This document shows positions 25,286 to 33,174 of a stretch of DNA of 64,000 bases, piece by piece; within the stretch, counting starts at the first letter, position 1; every line of letters begins with the position of its first letter. The DNA is taken from contig DASZMA010000142.1 of the NCBI GenBank assembly GCA_035552095.1, forward strand, positions 1 through 64,000. Direction: 5' to 3'. The DNA is from Bog-473 sp035552095 (GTDB lineage Bacteria > Actinomycetota > Acidimicrobiia > Acidimicrobiales > RAAP-2). The position numbers and the translations under genes were made by a program. The notes under the pieces were generated by a model. The model did not search any database. It was not told the DNA's origin and was given only the letters and a program-made list of their open reading frames with translations.

Positions 25286-25764
25286 TAGAGAGCGGGCGGG
25301 CGCGTCCAGGCCGGGAGGAGCACGTCGGCGTCATCGGGACCGTGGCGCAGGCTGAAGACCACCTCGACCGGCTCGCCGATCACGATGGTGGCCGGGTCGA
25401 TCTCGTTGATGGCGCCTTCCGGGCCGCTCACCAGGTTCCCGACCATGCGCAGGGCGGGATCCTCCTCCAGCGTCACCGTGATCACCGGGAACGGCGCAAA
25501 CGGCGCGTACGCGGGGAGAAGGGGGGGATGGGCCACCACGAACGACCAGATGGTGCCCCGCCCCGAGACCCGCCGCCAGAGCCGGTCAGTGGACTGGCAG
25601 TGCGGGCACATGACCCGAGGCGGGAACCGGAAGGCCCCGCAGGCGGCGCAGGCCTGCACCCGCAGCTCCCCCAGCGCCGTGCCGGCCCAAAACCCCTCGG
25701 ACTCCTCGTCACCGAGTGGCACCAGAAAGTCATCGGTGCCCGGTGGTGCGATCCCAGTCGACAT
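25285..25764 (-). CDS. Zn-ribbon OB-fold protein (DUF35)
   Basis: From the ATG at 25764 this gives 159 residues with a zinc ribbon (CAACGAFRFPPRVMCPHCQ) and the OB-fold part (GRGTIWSFVVAHPPLLPAY, VTLEEDPALRMVGNLV). It is the same family as the gene at 2151 and likely an acyl-CoA-binding partner of a thiolase or hydratase. No thiolase is adjacent; the next gene is the Phe-variant SDR. CAGACT lies 7 nt before the ATG, and operator copy 4 lies in the divergent region shared with the aldehyde dehydrogenase. Confidence 0.82.
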   Translation of the reverse strand: MSTGIAPPGTDDFLVPLGDEESEGFWAGTALGELRVQACAACGAFRFPPRVMCPHCQSTDRLWRRVSGRGTIWSFVVAHPPLLPAYAPFAPFPVITVTLEEDPALRMVGNLVSGPEGAINEIDPATIVIGEPVEVVFSLRHGPDDADVLLPAWTRPPAL

Positions 25765-25861
25765 GGCACCCAGTCTGGCCCGTGCGAAAACCGGCTGCAC
25801 ACCCTGCCGGCACACCGTCCCAGCTGCGACTTTGGCGGGGGCGGGGCGGGCAGATCAAGAT

Positions 25862-25876
25862 GTGACGCACCGTCAG
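25862..25876. promoter_or_regulatory. Palindromic operator, copy 4
   Basis: GTGACGCACCGTCAG reads CTGACGGTGCGTCAC on the other strand, preceded there by AT, a 7-1-7 palindrome with one weaker arm. It lies between the divergent DUF35/SDR operon and the aldehyde dehydrogenase gene, 31 nt before the latter's ATG, so one repressor could control both directions. Confidence 0.55.
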
Positions 25877-25907
25877 ATCCTCTGGCCCTGCCCGACAGGG
25901 AGCGCAC

Positions 25908-27380
25908 ATGGCCCACAGCACCGACCGCAACGAGCAGCAACTCCTCATCGGAGGCAAGTGGCTCGATGCCTCAGATGGCACCTACGACATCATCAACCCC
26001 GCTACCGAAGAGGTGGTCGGCCAGGCGCCCAACGCCAGCGCGGCGGACGCCCTGGCCGCGGCGGCGGCGGCCAAGGAAGCCCAGCCGGCCTGGGCCGCGC
26101 TCTCGGTCGAGGCGCGCAGCGACCTCATGCGCAAGGCGGCGGCGGCCATCCGGGCCAAGTCCGACGAACTGCTGCCCCTGGTCATCGCCGAGACGGGCGC
26201 CACCGCCACGGTGGGCTCGCGCATGCAGGTGCCCGTGGCGGCGGACCGTTTCGAGCGCTACGCCCGTGACCCGCGCCAGGTCCTCCAGACGCCCCTGTTG
26301 CCCCAGTCGGCCCAGGCCACGCCGCTGGCCCCGGGCGGGATCATCGGCGGCATGATCAACCGGCAGCCGGCCGGCGTCGTGGCCTGCATCACCTCGTACA
26401 ACTTCCCCATGGTCAACATGGCCGGGAAGGTCGCCCCCGCCCTGGCCGCCGGCAACACGGTGGTGGTCAAGCCGGCCCCCCAGGATCCGCTGGCCATCGT
26501 CGAGTTGGTGCGCATCCTCGATGAGGTGGGCTTCCCGCCCGGCGTGGTCAACCTGGTCAACGGCAACGGCCCGGCCGCCTCGGCCGCCCTGGTCGACGCC
26601 GACGACGTCGACTGCGTGAGCTTCACCGGATCGACCCAGGTCGGGATCACCATCGCCGAGAAGGCGTCGCGCACCATGAAGCGGCTCCTGCTGGAACTGG
26701 GCGGCAAGGGCGCCTGCGTGGTCTTCGAGGACGCCGACATCAAGGCGGCCATCGGCTGCATCGGGTCGACCTGGTCCTTCCACTCCGGCCAAATCTGCAC
26801 GGCGCCGACCCGGGCCGTGGTGCACCGGAGCATCTTCGACCAGGTGCGTGACGGCCTGGTGCAGATGGCCGGCTACTTGAAGGTGGGTGACCCCACCGAC
26901 AAGGCCACCATCATCGGGCCGGTCATCTCCGCCGCCCAGCGGGGGCGCATTGAGGCGCACATCGCCACCGCCGCCGAGGACGGCGGCGAGCTGATCATCG
27001 GCGGCTCGCGCCCGGCCGACCTGCCCCGGGGGTTCTATGTGGCCCCCACCCTCATTACGGGCGACAACAATATGCGGGTGGCCCGCGAGGAGATCTTCGG
27101 CCCCGTCATCACCCTGATCCCCTTTGACGACGAGGACGAGGGCATCGCCATCGCCAACGACACCGAGTTCGGCCTGTACGACTACGTGTTCTCCAAAGAC
27201 GGGGCTCGGGCCATGCGGGCGGCCAAGCAGTTGCAAGCGGGACACGTCGGCATCAACACGGCGCAGCGCAACCACGACGCCCCTTTCGGCGGCTTCAAAA
27301 TGAGCGGCGTGGGCCGCGACGGCGGGGACTTCGGCCTGCTGGCCTACTCGGAGCCCCAAGCCATCATCTGGACGTCATAA
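25908..27380 (+). CDS. NAD(P)-dependent aldehyde dehydrogenase
   Basis: This 490-residue aldehyde dehydrogenase has FTGSTQVG (cofactor region), LELGGKGA with Glu263, and the catalytic Cys297 in SGQICTAPTR; the C-terminal GGFKMSGVGRDGG is also typical. It oxidises an aldehyde to the acid. A good ribosome-binding site (AGGGAG) precedes the ATG, and operator copy 4 lies just upstream. It may handle an aldehyde formed by the alcohol dehydrogenase or SDRs of the window; that is inference. Confidence 0.92.
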   Translation: MAHSTDRNEQQLLIGGKWLDASDGTYDIINPATEEVVGQAPNASAADALAAAAAAKEAQPAWAALSVEARSDLMRKAAAAIRAKSDELLPLVIAETGATATVGSRMQVPVAADRFERYARDPRQVLQTPLLPQSAQATPLAPGGIIGGMINRQPAGVVACITSYNFPMVNMAGKVAPALAAGNTVVVKPAPQDPLAIVELVRILDEVGFPPGVVNLVNGNGPAASAALVDADDVDCVSFTGSTQVGITIAEKASRTMKRLLLELGGKGACVVFEDADIKAAIGCIGSTWSFHSGQICTAPTRAVVHRSIFDQVRDGLVQMAGYLKVGDPTDKATIIGPVISAAQRGRIEAHIATAAEDGGELIIGGSRPADLPRGFYVAPTLITGDNNMRVAREEIFGPVITLIPFDDEDEGIAIANDTEFGLYDYVFSKDGARAMRAAKQLQAGHVGINTAQRNHDAPFGGFKMSGVGRDGGDFGLLAYSEPQAIIWTS

Positions 27381-27398
27381 GGGCCGGGTCTCGGTCCA

Positions 27399-28382
27399 TT
27401 GCGCTTCTCCGCCCGCCCGCTCAGCAAGCTGGCGCTCGCCGCCGCCCTGCTCCTCGGGCTGGCGGCGGGGACGGGGCTGCCAGCGGGGGCGGCCGGGGCG
27501 CCGCCAGCGCCGGCCCGGAGCTACTACCTGGTGCTGGGCGACTCCATCGCCTTCGGTTTCGAAGCCAGCGTCCCCGCCAAGTCCTACGTCGGGATCCTCT
27601 TCAACCAGGAGCTGAAACAGATACCGGGGCTCTTTCCCATCTCCTACGCCTGCGGCGGGGCCACGACCGCGTCCATGATCGACGGGCCGGCCTGCGGATC
27701 GACCACGGGATCACAGCTGGCCCAGGCCGAATCGTTCCTGCGGGGCCAGCGCGGCGAGGTCGCCCTGGTGACCCTCACCATCGGCATCAACGACATCGAC
27801 GGCTGCATGACGGTGACGACAATCATTGAGCCCTGCGTGGCGAAGGGCGAGGCCCTGGCGGCCCGGCAACTCCCCCAGATCCTCAGCGGCCTCTCGGCGG
27901 CGGACCCCGGCGTGCGGATCGTCGGCATGAACTACTACGACCCGTACCTGGCGGCCTGGCTCTCGGGACCGGCGGGGCAGGCCGTGGCCGCCCGGTCCCT
28001 GACCGTCTTCACGGCCTTCAACGCCCAATTGGCGGCCATCTACCGCCAGCACGGGGTGCGCACGGCCGACGTGGCCGGGCGGTTCGCGTCGTCGGACTCG
28101 AGCACCGCCAGCTACGCCGGCCGGACGGTGCCCCGGAATGTGGCCGAGATCTGCACCATGACCTCCATGTGCACCCGGGCCGACATCCATCCCAACGACC
28201 TCGGCTACGCCGCCATCGCCCAGGCCTATACGCCGTTCCTGCCGACCCGCTTCACCGGCACGCCGACGGCTGACACGACCCGAAAGTGGATCGCCGCCGG
28301 GGCCCTCGCCGCCGTCGTGGTGGTCATCGCCGGCGGGGTGACGATGCGCCGTCGACGCACCCGCCGTAGTCATCACTATTAA
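27399..28382 (+). CDS. Secreted, membrane-anchored SGNH hydrolase
   Basis: This 327-residue protein has a signal peptide (KLALAAALLLGLAAGTGLPAGAAG), then the SGNH blocks GDSIAFGF (Ser49), TLTIGINDID and the final catalytic pair in DIHPNDLGY. It ends with a transmembrane helix (WIAAGALAAVVVVIAGGVT) and an Arg-rich tail, so the catalytic domain is held at the outer face. The order resembles a sorting signal, but no true LPXTG is present. It is a lipase/esterase of unknown substrate. It starts with TTG 18 nt after the aldehyde dehydrogenase. Confidence 0.8.
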   Translation: MRFSARPLSKLALAAALLLGLAAGTGLPAGAAGAPPAPARSYYLVLGDSIAFGFEASVPAKSYVGILFNQELKQIPGLFPISYACGGATTASMIDGPACGSTTGSQLAQAESFLRGQRGEVALVTLTIGINDIDGCMTVTTIIEPCVAKGEALAARQLPQILSGLSAADPGVRIVGMNYYDPYLAAWLSGPAGQAVAARSLTVFTAFNAQLAAIYRQHGVRTADVAGRFASSDSSTASYAGRTVPRNVAEICTMTSMCTRADIHPNDLGYAAIAQAYTPFLPTRFTGTPTADTTRKWIAAGALAAVVVVIAGGVTMRRRRTRRSHHY

Positions 28383-28461
28383 TGATAGAAGGAATCTTCT
28401 CTAGCTGCTTGACAGATCAGTCGACGCTCAGCCACTCTGGATAGGTCAAAGGAGTGTTGCC

Positions 28462-28872
28462 ATGCGTCTCGTCAAGAATGATCTGCGGGAGTACCCGATT
28501 TTCGCCGATGCCAGCCGTTCGGAGTTGGCTCGCGTCGCCCAGCTGCTGACCATGGTGACTGTCCCGGCCGGCCGGGTGCTGGTGCGCGAGGGGGCCGGGG
28601 CGGATGAATTCATCGTCATCGTCGAGGGTGAGGTCGAGGTGAGCCAGGGTGGTCAGACGATCGCCACCCTGGGCCGAGGTGGCCTGGTGGGCGAAATGGC
28701 CCTGGTCCAGGAGCCGGGACAGCGTCGTCGCAACGCCACCGTCACCGCCCTGACCGACATGGTGATCTACGTCGGCTCGCTCCTCGAGTTCCGCGAGATC
28801 CTCCATGTCGCTCCGTCGGTGGCCGACAAGGTGCACCAGACAATCGCGTCCCGCACGCTGGTCGCCGCCTAA
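28462..28872 (+). CDS. Cyclic nucleotide-binding domain protein
   Basis: This 136-residue single-domain protein has the CRP-type beta-roll: VPAGRVLVREGAGADEFIVIVEGEVEVSQGG, then LVGEMALVQ and RRRNATVTA, which correspond to the phosphate-binding cassette. There is no HTH or other effector domain, so it acts either alone as a cAMP/cGMP sensor or through protein contacts. AAAGGAG lies 9 nt before the ATG. A TTGACA hexamer at 28409-28414 may be its -35, but no well-spaced -10 is evident. Confidence 0.82.
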   Translation: MRLVKNDLREYPIFADASRSELARVAQLLTMVTVPAGRVLVREGAGADEFIVIVEGEVEVSQGGQTIATLGRGGLVGEMALVQEPGQRRRNATVTALTDMVIYVGSLLEFREILHVAPSVADKVHQTIASRTLVAA

Positions 28873-28885
28873 ACGCGAGCGCTGC

Positions 28886-29731
28886 TCAGCGCCGGTTAGT
28901 CATGATCTGATCGGCGAAAGCGGCCATGGCCGGGAGGGCATCTCGCGACCGCAGCCAGGGCGAGACGATCAGCCGGTCCACGCCGGCTGACTCCCAGGCC
29001 GCGACATCCTCGGCGGAGGTGCACTCGCCTCCCACCGTCACTTCGAAGGGAATCTCGGCCCGACCGGCTTGCGCCCTGTGGCCCGCGATGGTGGCCACGC
29101 AGGCGCGGGCCGACGCCGGCGAGTGGGTCATGCCGATCCAACCGTCACCCAATCGTCCCGCCCGGCGCAGCGCCGGAGCCGACTCGCCCCCGATGAAGAT
29201 CGGGATGGGTTGCTGCACCGGCTTGGGCTCGAACGCCACTTCGGCAAAGGGAAAGTGACCCCCTTCGTTCGACACGGTCGGCTCGGTCCACAGGCGGCGG
29301 CAGAGCATGATCGCCTCATTGAGCCGGGCGGCCCGCGTGGCGGGGTCGAGGCCGACGGCCTCCCACTCCTCCTTGAGCCAGCCCGCCCCGGCCCCGATCA
29401 TGGCGCGTCCGTTGGAAAGCCAGTCCAGGGTGGCGAAAGCCCGGGCTGAGATGAAGGGATGGCGCAGGCCCAAGAGGTACACGTAGGTGCCCAGCCGTAT
29501 GGTCGAGGTCCGGGCGGCCACGAAGGACAGGAGGGCGGCCGCGTCGAAGAGCGGTGTCGTGGGCGGCACCGGAGGGTGCTCGGCCCCGGCGTAGGGCGAA
29601 CCGGCCATGGCGGTGGGGAGCACCAGGTGCTCGGGCAGCCAGATCGATTCGAAGCCCAGCCGTTCGGCTGTGACCGCGGCCTCCACCCATACGTCGGGAC
29701 GCAGCCGCCCGAAGGTCACCGCGAACTTCAT
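28886..29731 (-). CDS. LLM class (F420-dependent type) oxidoreductase
   Basis: This 281-residue luciferase-like protein has MKFAVTFGRLRP at the start, FESIWLPEHLVLP, LDWLSNGRAMIGAGAGWLKEEWEAVG and PIPIFIGGESAPALRRAGRLGDGWIG. This order matches F420-dependent LLM enzymes of the TIGR03619 type. Substrate is unknown. GGGAGGGG lies directly before the ATG. It is a single minus-strand gene, convergent with the cyclic-nucleotide-binding gene and divergent from the TauD gene. Confidence 0.85.
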   Translation of the reverse strand: MKFAVTFGRLRPDVWVEAAVTAERLGFESIWLPEHLVLPTAMAGSPYAGAEHPPVPPTTPLFDAAALLSFVAARTSTIRLGTYVYLLGLRHPFISARAFATLDWLSNGRAMIGAGAGWLKEEWEAVGLDPATRAARLNEAIMLCRRLWTEPTVSNEGGHFPFAEVAFEPKPVQQPIPIFIGGESAPALRRAGRLGDGWIGMTHSPASARACVATIAGHRAQAGRAEIPFEVTVGGECTSAEDVAAWESAGVDRLIVSPWLRSRDALPAMAAFADQIMTNRR

Positions 29732-29772
29732 CCCCTCCCACCCGGCACGGCCGTCAACGTACTCCGGCCACG

Positions 29773-29808
29773 GTGGCCGACCGCCGTGGCCGACCGCCGT
29801 GGCCGACC
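29773..29808. repeat. 13-bp tandem repeat upstream of the TauD gene
   Basis: The unit GTGGCCGACCGCC occurs twice in full (29773-29785, 29786-29798) and once in part (29799-29808). It lies between the LLM and TauD genes, 62 nt before the TauD start. It may be a repeated protein-binding site or simple replication slippage. Confidence 0.6.
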
Positions 29809-29870
29809 AACGCCGCCGCTTCTAGACTTCAAATCAGACCGTTTTCATAGAGATTGGCGGGAGGCCGGGC

Positions 29871-30800
29871 ATGGCGATTGACACCGGGGACGTTGCGACC
29901 ACCGTCGGGGTACGGCGCCTGACCGTCCGCCTGGGCGCCGAACTCTCCGGGGTCAGGCTGCGCTCGGCCAGCGACGAGCAGATCGCCGACATCCGGGCCG
30001 CGCTGCTGGCGCACCGGGTGGTGTTCTGCCGCGGGCAGTCCCTGAGCGCCCGCGAGCAGATCGATTTCGCCCGCCGCCTGGGCCCGCTGACCCAGGGGCA
30101 TCCGACCCTGCCCATCGTCGACGGGGAGGAGCTGATCCTCGACCTGGACTCCCTGGCCGGCGGCGCCGCCAATCACTGGCACACCGACGTCACCTTCGTC
30201 GACCGGCCCCCGATGTTCTCCATTCTCCGGGCCATGGTGTTACCCGAGGTCGGCGGGGACACACTGTGGGCCAACACGGTGGCCGGCTACGCCGACCTCC
30301 CCGACGACCTGCGCCAACTGGCCGACCAGTTGCGGGCGGTGCACTCCAACGGCCACGACTACGGCCGGCCCGACGTGGTGGCGCTGCGGGCCAAAATCGG
30401 GGACGTGCGTCTGGCCAACCTGGCCGCCTTCGTCTCGGAGGTCTTCGAGACCGAGCACCCGGTGGTGCGGGTTCATCCCGAGACCGGCGAGCGGGCGCTC
30501 CTCCTGGGCGGGTTCGCCCACCGCCTGGTCGGCCACAGCTCGGCCGAGTCGGTCGACCTCATCCGGATGTTCCAGTCGTACATCACCCGCCCGGAGAATG
30601 TGGTGCGCTGGACCTGGCAGGTGGGCGATGTCGCCATCTGGGACAACCGGGCCACCCAGCACTACGCCATTTACGACTACGGCGATGCCCACCGGCGCAT
30701 GCAGCGGGTCACCACGGCCGGCACGCCGATTATCGGGTTGGACGGGCGGCCCAGCGTCGCCCTGGAGGGGGACTCCACCCTCTACAACCTGACGGACTAG
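29871..30800 (+). CDS. TauD/TfdA-family Fe(II)/2-oxoglutarate dioxygenase
   Basis: This 309-residue protein has the metal-binding HTD of NHWHTDVTF, the distal His in WDNRATQHYAIYDYG and the 2-oxoglutarate-binding Arg region HRRMQRVT. Family members hydroxylate taurine, alkyl sulfates, phenoxyacetates or similar substrates. GGGAGG precedes the ATG. The PLP-dependent lyase follows 16 nt downstream, so both probably belong to one degradative unit; no sulfonate transporter is nearby to point to taurine. Confidence 0.88.
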   Translation: MAIDTGDVATTVGVRRLTVRLGAELSGVRLRSASDEQIADIRAALLAHRVVFCRGQSLSAREQIDFARRLGPLTQGHPTLPIVDGEELILDLDSLAGGAANHWHTDVTFVDRPPMFSILRAMVLPEVGGDTLWANTVAGYADLPDDLRQLADQLRAVHSNGHDYGRPDVVALRAKIGDVRLANLAAFVSEVFETEHPVVRVHPETGERALLLGGFAHRLVGHSSAESVDLIRMFQSYITRPENVVRWTWQVGDVAIWDNRATQHYAIYDYGDAHRRMQRVTTAGTPIIGLDGRPSVALEGDSTLYNLTD

Positions 30801-30816
30801 AACAGTCCCGACCGGC

Positions 30817-32094
30817 ATGGATACCTTCCCGCACACCCCTTTGCCTGAGCGCGGGCTCCCCCGTGAGGAAGTGTTCCGCCTGCTGCTGTCCATGAAACAG
30901 AACGACCAGGACTGGCGGGGCGGTCGCGTCTTCAGCCTGGTCTACTCGGCCGGTGAAGAGGTGCACGAGCTCCTCCAGGACGCCCTCTCCCTCTACAGCG
31001 CCGAGAACGGCCTTAATGTGCTGGCCTTCCCCAGCATCGGGATCATGCAGCACGACATCATCTCCAACACGGCCACCCTGCTCGGCGCCGACGACCCGGC
31101 CAGCGGGGGCGCGGTCGAGGGCTACCTGACCTCGGGGGGGACGGAGAGCCTCCTCCAGGCGGTGAAGACCGCGCGCGACGTGGCCCGGCAGGAGCGGGGC
31201 ATCGCCCACCCCCAGGTGGTCGCTGCCCAGAGCGCGCACGCCGCGTTCACCAAGGCGGCCGACTACTTCGACATTGAGCTGATCCGGGTCCCGGTCGGGC
31301 CCGACTTCCGGGTGGACGTCGACGCGTTGGCCGCAGCCTGCACGGACGACACCATCATGGTGGTCGGATCGGCACCCACCTACCCCCAAGGGGTGATCGA
31401 CCCGATCGCCGACATCGCCGCCCTGGCGCTCGAGCGGGGCATCCTGTGCCATGTCGATGCCTGCATGGGCGGGTTCCTGCTGCCGTTCCTGACCCAACTG
31501 GGCCGGCTGTCCGAGCCGTTCGACTTCCGCCTACCCGGGGTGACGTCGATTTCGGCCGATGTACACAAGTACGGCTACGCCTCCAAGGGCGTCTCGGTCA
31601 TCCTCTACCGCACCCACGAGCTGGCCCGTAAGCAGCTCTTCGTCACCACCGACTGGCTGGGCGGCTTCTACGCCTCGACCGCCATGGCCGGTACCCGGCC
31701 CGCCGGTCCCATTGCGGCGGCCTGGGCCGCCCTGATGCACCTGGGCACCGAGGGCTACCTCGAACTCACCCGCACCGCGCACGATGCCGCCCTGGCCCTG
31801 CGCGCCGGCATCGAATCGATCGACGGCCTGGCCGTGCGGGGCGACCCGCCGGCGACGGTCATGGCCTTCGGGGCGGAGGATCCGGCGGCGCTGGACATCT
31901 TCGCCGTCGGCGAGCAGTTGGCCGCCGAAGGCTGGTACCTGGATCGCCAGACCAACCCCGACTCGCTCCACGCCACCGTCCATGCCGGCAGCGCGGCCAC
32001 CGTGCCCTACCTGGTCGAGGACCTGCGGCGAATGGTCAATGCGGTCGGCTCGCAACGAACCGAGGACCGCTCCACCACCTACGGGCAGACCTAG
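30817..32094 (+). CDS. PLP-dependent lyase/decarboxylase (sphingosine-1-phosphate lyase-like)
   Basis: This 425-residue fold-type I PLP enzyme has the Schiff-base Lys in SADVHKYGYASKG, the cofactor-binding segment GYLTSGGTESLLQAVKTAR and HVDACMGGFLLPF with the PLP-contact Asp. This pattern is that of the group II decarboxylase/sphingosine-1-phosphate lyase branch. It cleaves or decarboxylates an amino compound; true sphingolipid use is not shown. It lies 16 nt after the dioxygenase, and its 3' end overlaps the convergent UBP zinc-finger gene by 4 nt. Confidence 0.85.
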   Translation: MDTFPHTPLPERGLPREEVFRLLLSMKQNDQDWRGGRVFSLVYSAGEEVHELLQDALSLYSAENGLNVLAFPSIGIMQHDIISNTATLLGADDPASGGAVEGYLTSGGTESLLQAVKTARDVARQERGIAHPQVVAAQSAHAAFTKAADYFDIELIRVPVGPDFRVDVDALAAACTDDTIMVVGSAPTYPQGVIDPIADIAALALERGILCHVDACMGGFLLPFLTQLGRLSEPFDFRLPGVTSISADVHKYGYASKGVSVILYRTHELARKQLFVTTDWLGGFYASTAMAGTRPAGPIAAAWAALMHLGTEGYLELTRTAHDAALALRAGIESIDGLAVRGDPPATVMAFGAEDPAALDIFAVGEQLAAEGWYLDRQTNPDSLHATVHAGSAATVPYLVEDLRRMVNAVGSQRTEDRSTTYGQT

Positions 32095-32375
32095 CGCGAC
32101 GCCCGAGGGCTAGGGGGATCGATCATTACCTCGTCCACGTAGCACCAGACCCAGTCCTCACCTCGTTCGAAGGACTGGATGAGCGGGTGGCTGGTCTCCT
32201 CGAAATGATGGGTGGCGTGTTGGTTCGGTGAATTGTCGCAGCACCCGACGAACCCGCAGCCCAGGCAGAGTCGCAGGTGGACCCAGGTGCCACCGATGGC
32301 CAGGCAGGCGGTGCACCCGGTTGGTGTCTGCGGCTCAGCCTCGACCATCTGGTCCAGATGCTTGCATTCGCTCAC
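32091..32375 (-). CDS. UBP-type zinc-finger domain protein
   Basis: This 94-residue protein is almost entirely a ubiquitin-hydrolase-type zinc finger: CxxC in CTACLAIGG, CLGCGFVGCCD and the HATHHFEETSHPLIQSF His cluster, with WCYVDE near the end. In bacteria, where ubiquitin is absent, its role is unknown; it may bind a protein C-terminus. The GTG start has AGGAGG overlapping the stop of the mycofactocin-type SDR, so it is the last gene of the mftABCE-SDR operon. Confidence 0.82.
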   Translation of the reverse strand: MSECKHLDQMVEAEPQTPTGCTACLAIGGTWVHLRLCLGCGFVGCCDNSPNQHATHHFEETSHPLIQSFERGEDWVWCYVDEVMIDPPSPRASR

Positions 32376-32388
32376 GGTCGCCGTCCTC

Positions 32389-33174
32389 CTAAGACGTGGT
32401 CAATCCGCCATCGACGGACAGCGCGGCCCCGGTGACGCCGCTGGCGTCCCGGCCGCACAGCCAGGCTATGAGGGCGGCCGGTTCATCCGGTTCCAGCAAC
32501 CGCTCTACCAGCTGTTGGGCGGCGAACGCCTCACCCGAGGCCAGGCCGTACACGGCGGCGGAGGCTTCGAGGATCGGCGTGCGGGTCGAGCCCGGGCAGA
32601 CGGCGTTGGCGGTGATCCCGGTGCCGGCCAGGTCGGCCGCCAACGCCTTGACCAACCCGATGACGGCGTGCTTGGAGGCGCTGTAGCCGCTGAGCCGGCG
32701 CAACCCCAGCAGCCCGGCCGCCGAGGCCACCGCCACGAACCGGCCCGATCGGGGTGCGTCGGCTTGCAGGAGCACCGGGACGGCCGCGGTGGCCAGGTTG
32801 CGGACGCCGTTGACGTTCACCTCGAACTGCACGTTCCACTGGTCGTCGCCCGTCTCCCACAGTGGTGCGCCGCCGCTCACCACGCCGGCCACCGCCACGG
32901 CGGCGTCAAGGCCGCCGAACTCCTTCACGGCCACCGATACGGCGGCATGCATGTCCGAGGCGGACCGAACATCACCGGCCATGGCGTGCACGCGGTCCCC
33001 GTGCCGTTGGGCCAGCGCCTCCAGGTCGGCCGGCGAGGCCAGGGCGTAGTCCAGACCGGCCAGGTCGGCACAGATGTCGACGGCGACCACGCGCCAGTCC
33101 TCGGCCACCAATCGGGCCACGGTGGCGGCGCCGATGCCCCGGGCGGCCCCGGTGACGACCGCGACCGGGCTCAC
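32389..33174 (-). CDS. Mycofactocin-coupled SDR family oxidoreductase
   Basis: This 261-residue SDR has TGAARGIG, catalytic Tyr164-Ser-Ala-Ser-Lys168 and a C-terminal SVDGGLTTS. After beta-2 (VAVDI) it carries an extra segment of about 20 residues (CADLAGLDYALASPADLEALA). That insertion is the mark of SDRs whose NAD(P) is bound tightly and is re-oxidised by mycofactocin. Its GTG overlaps the mftE stop by 4 nt. It therefore probably oxidises an alcohol and passes electrons to the mycofactocin made by this locus; the substrate is unknown. Confidence 0.88.
   Translation of the reverse strand: MSPVAVVTGAARGIGAATVARLVAEDWRVVAVDICADLAGLDYALASPADLEALAQRHGDRVHAMAGDVRSASDMHAAVSVAVKEFGGLDAAVAVAGVVSGGAPLWETGDDQWNVQFEVNVNGVRNLATAAVPVLLQADAPRSGRFVAVASAAGLLGLRRLSGYSASKHAVIGLVKALAADLAGTGITANAVCPGSTRTPILEASAAVYGLASGEAFAAQQLVERLLEPDEPAALIAWLCGRDASGVTGAALSVDGGLTTS

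Noticed and set aside
3811..25876. Identification of the palindromes as KstR sites
   Set aside because: The mycobacterial KstR motif is TNNAACNNGTTNNA; the sites here are CTGACGG-type and do not match it.
27399..28382. Sortase-anchored protein (C-terminal helix and Arg tail after FLPTRFTG)
   Set aside because: The sequence is not LPXTG and no sortase is nearby; a simple C-terminal membrane anchor explains it.
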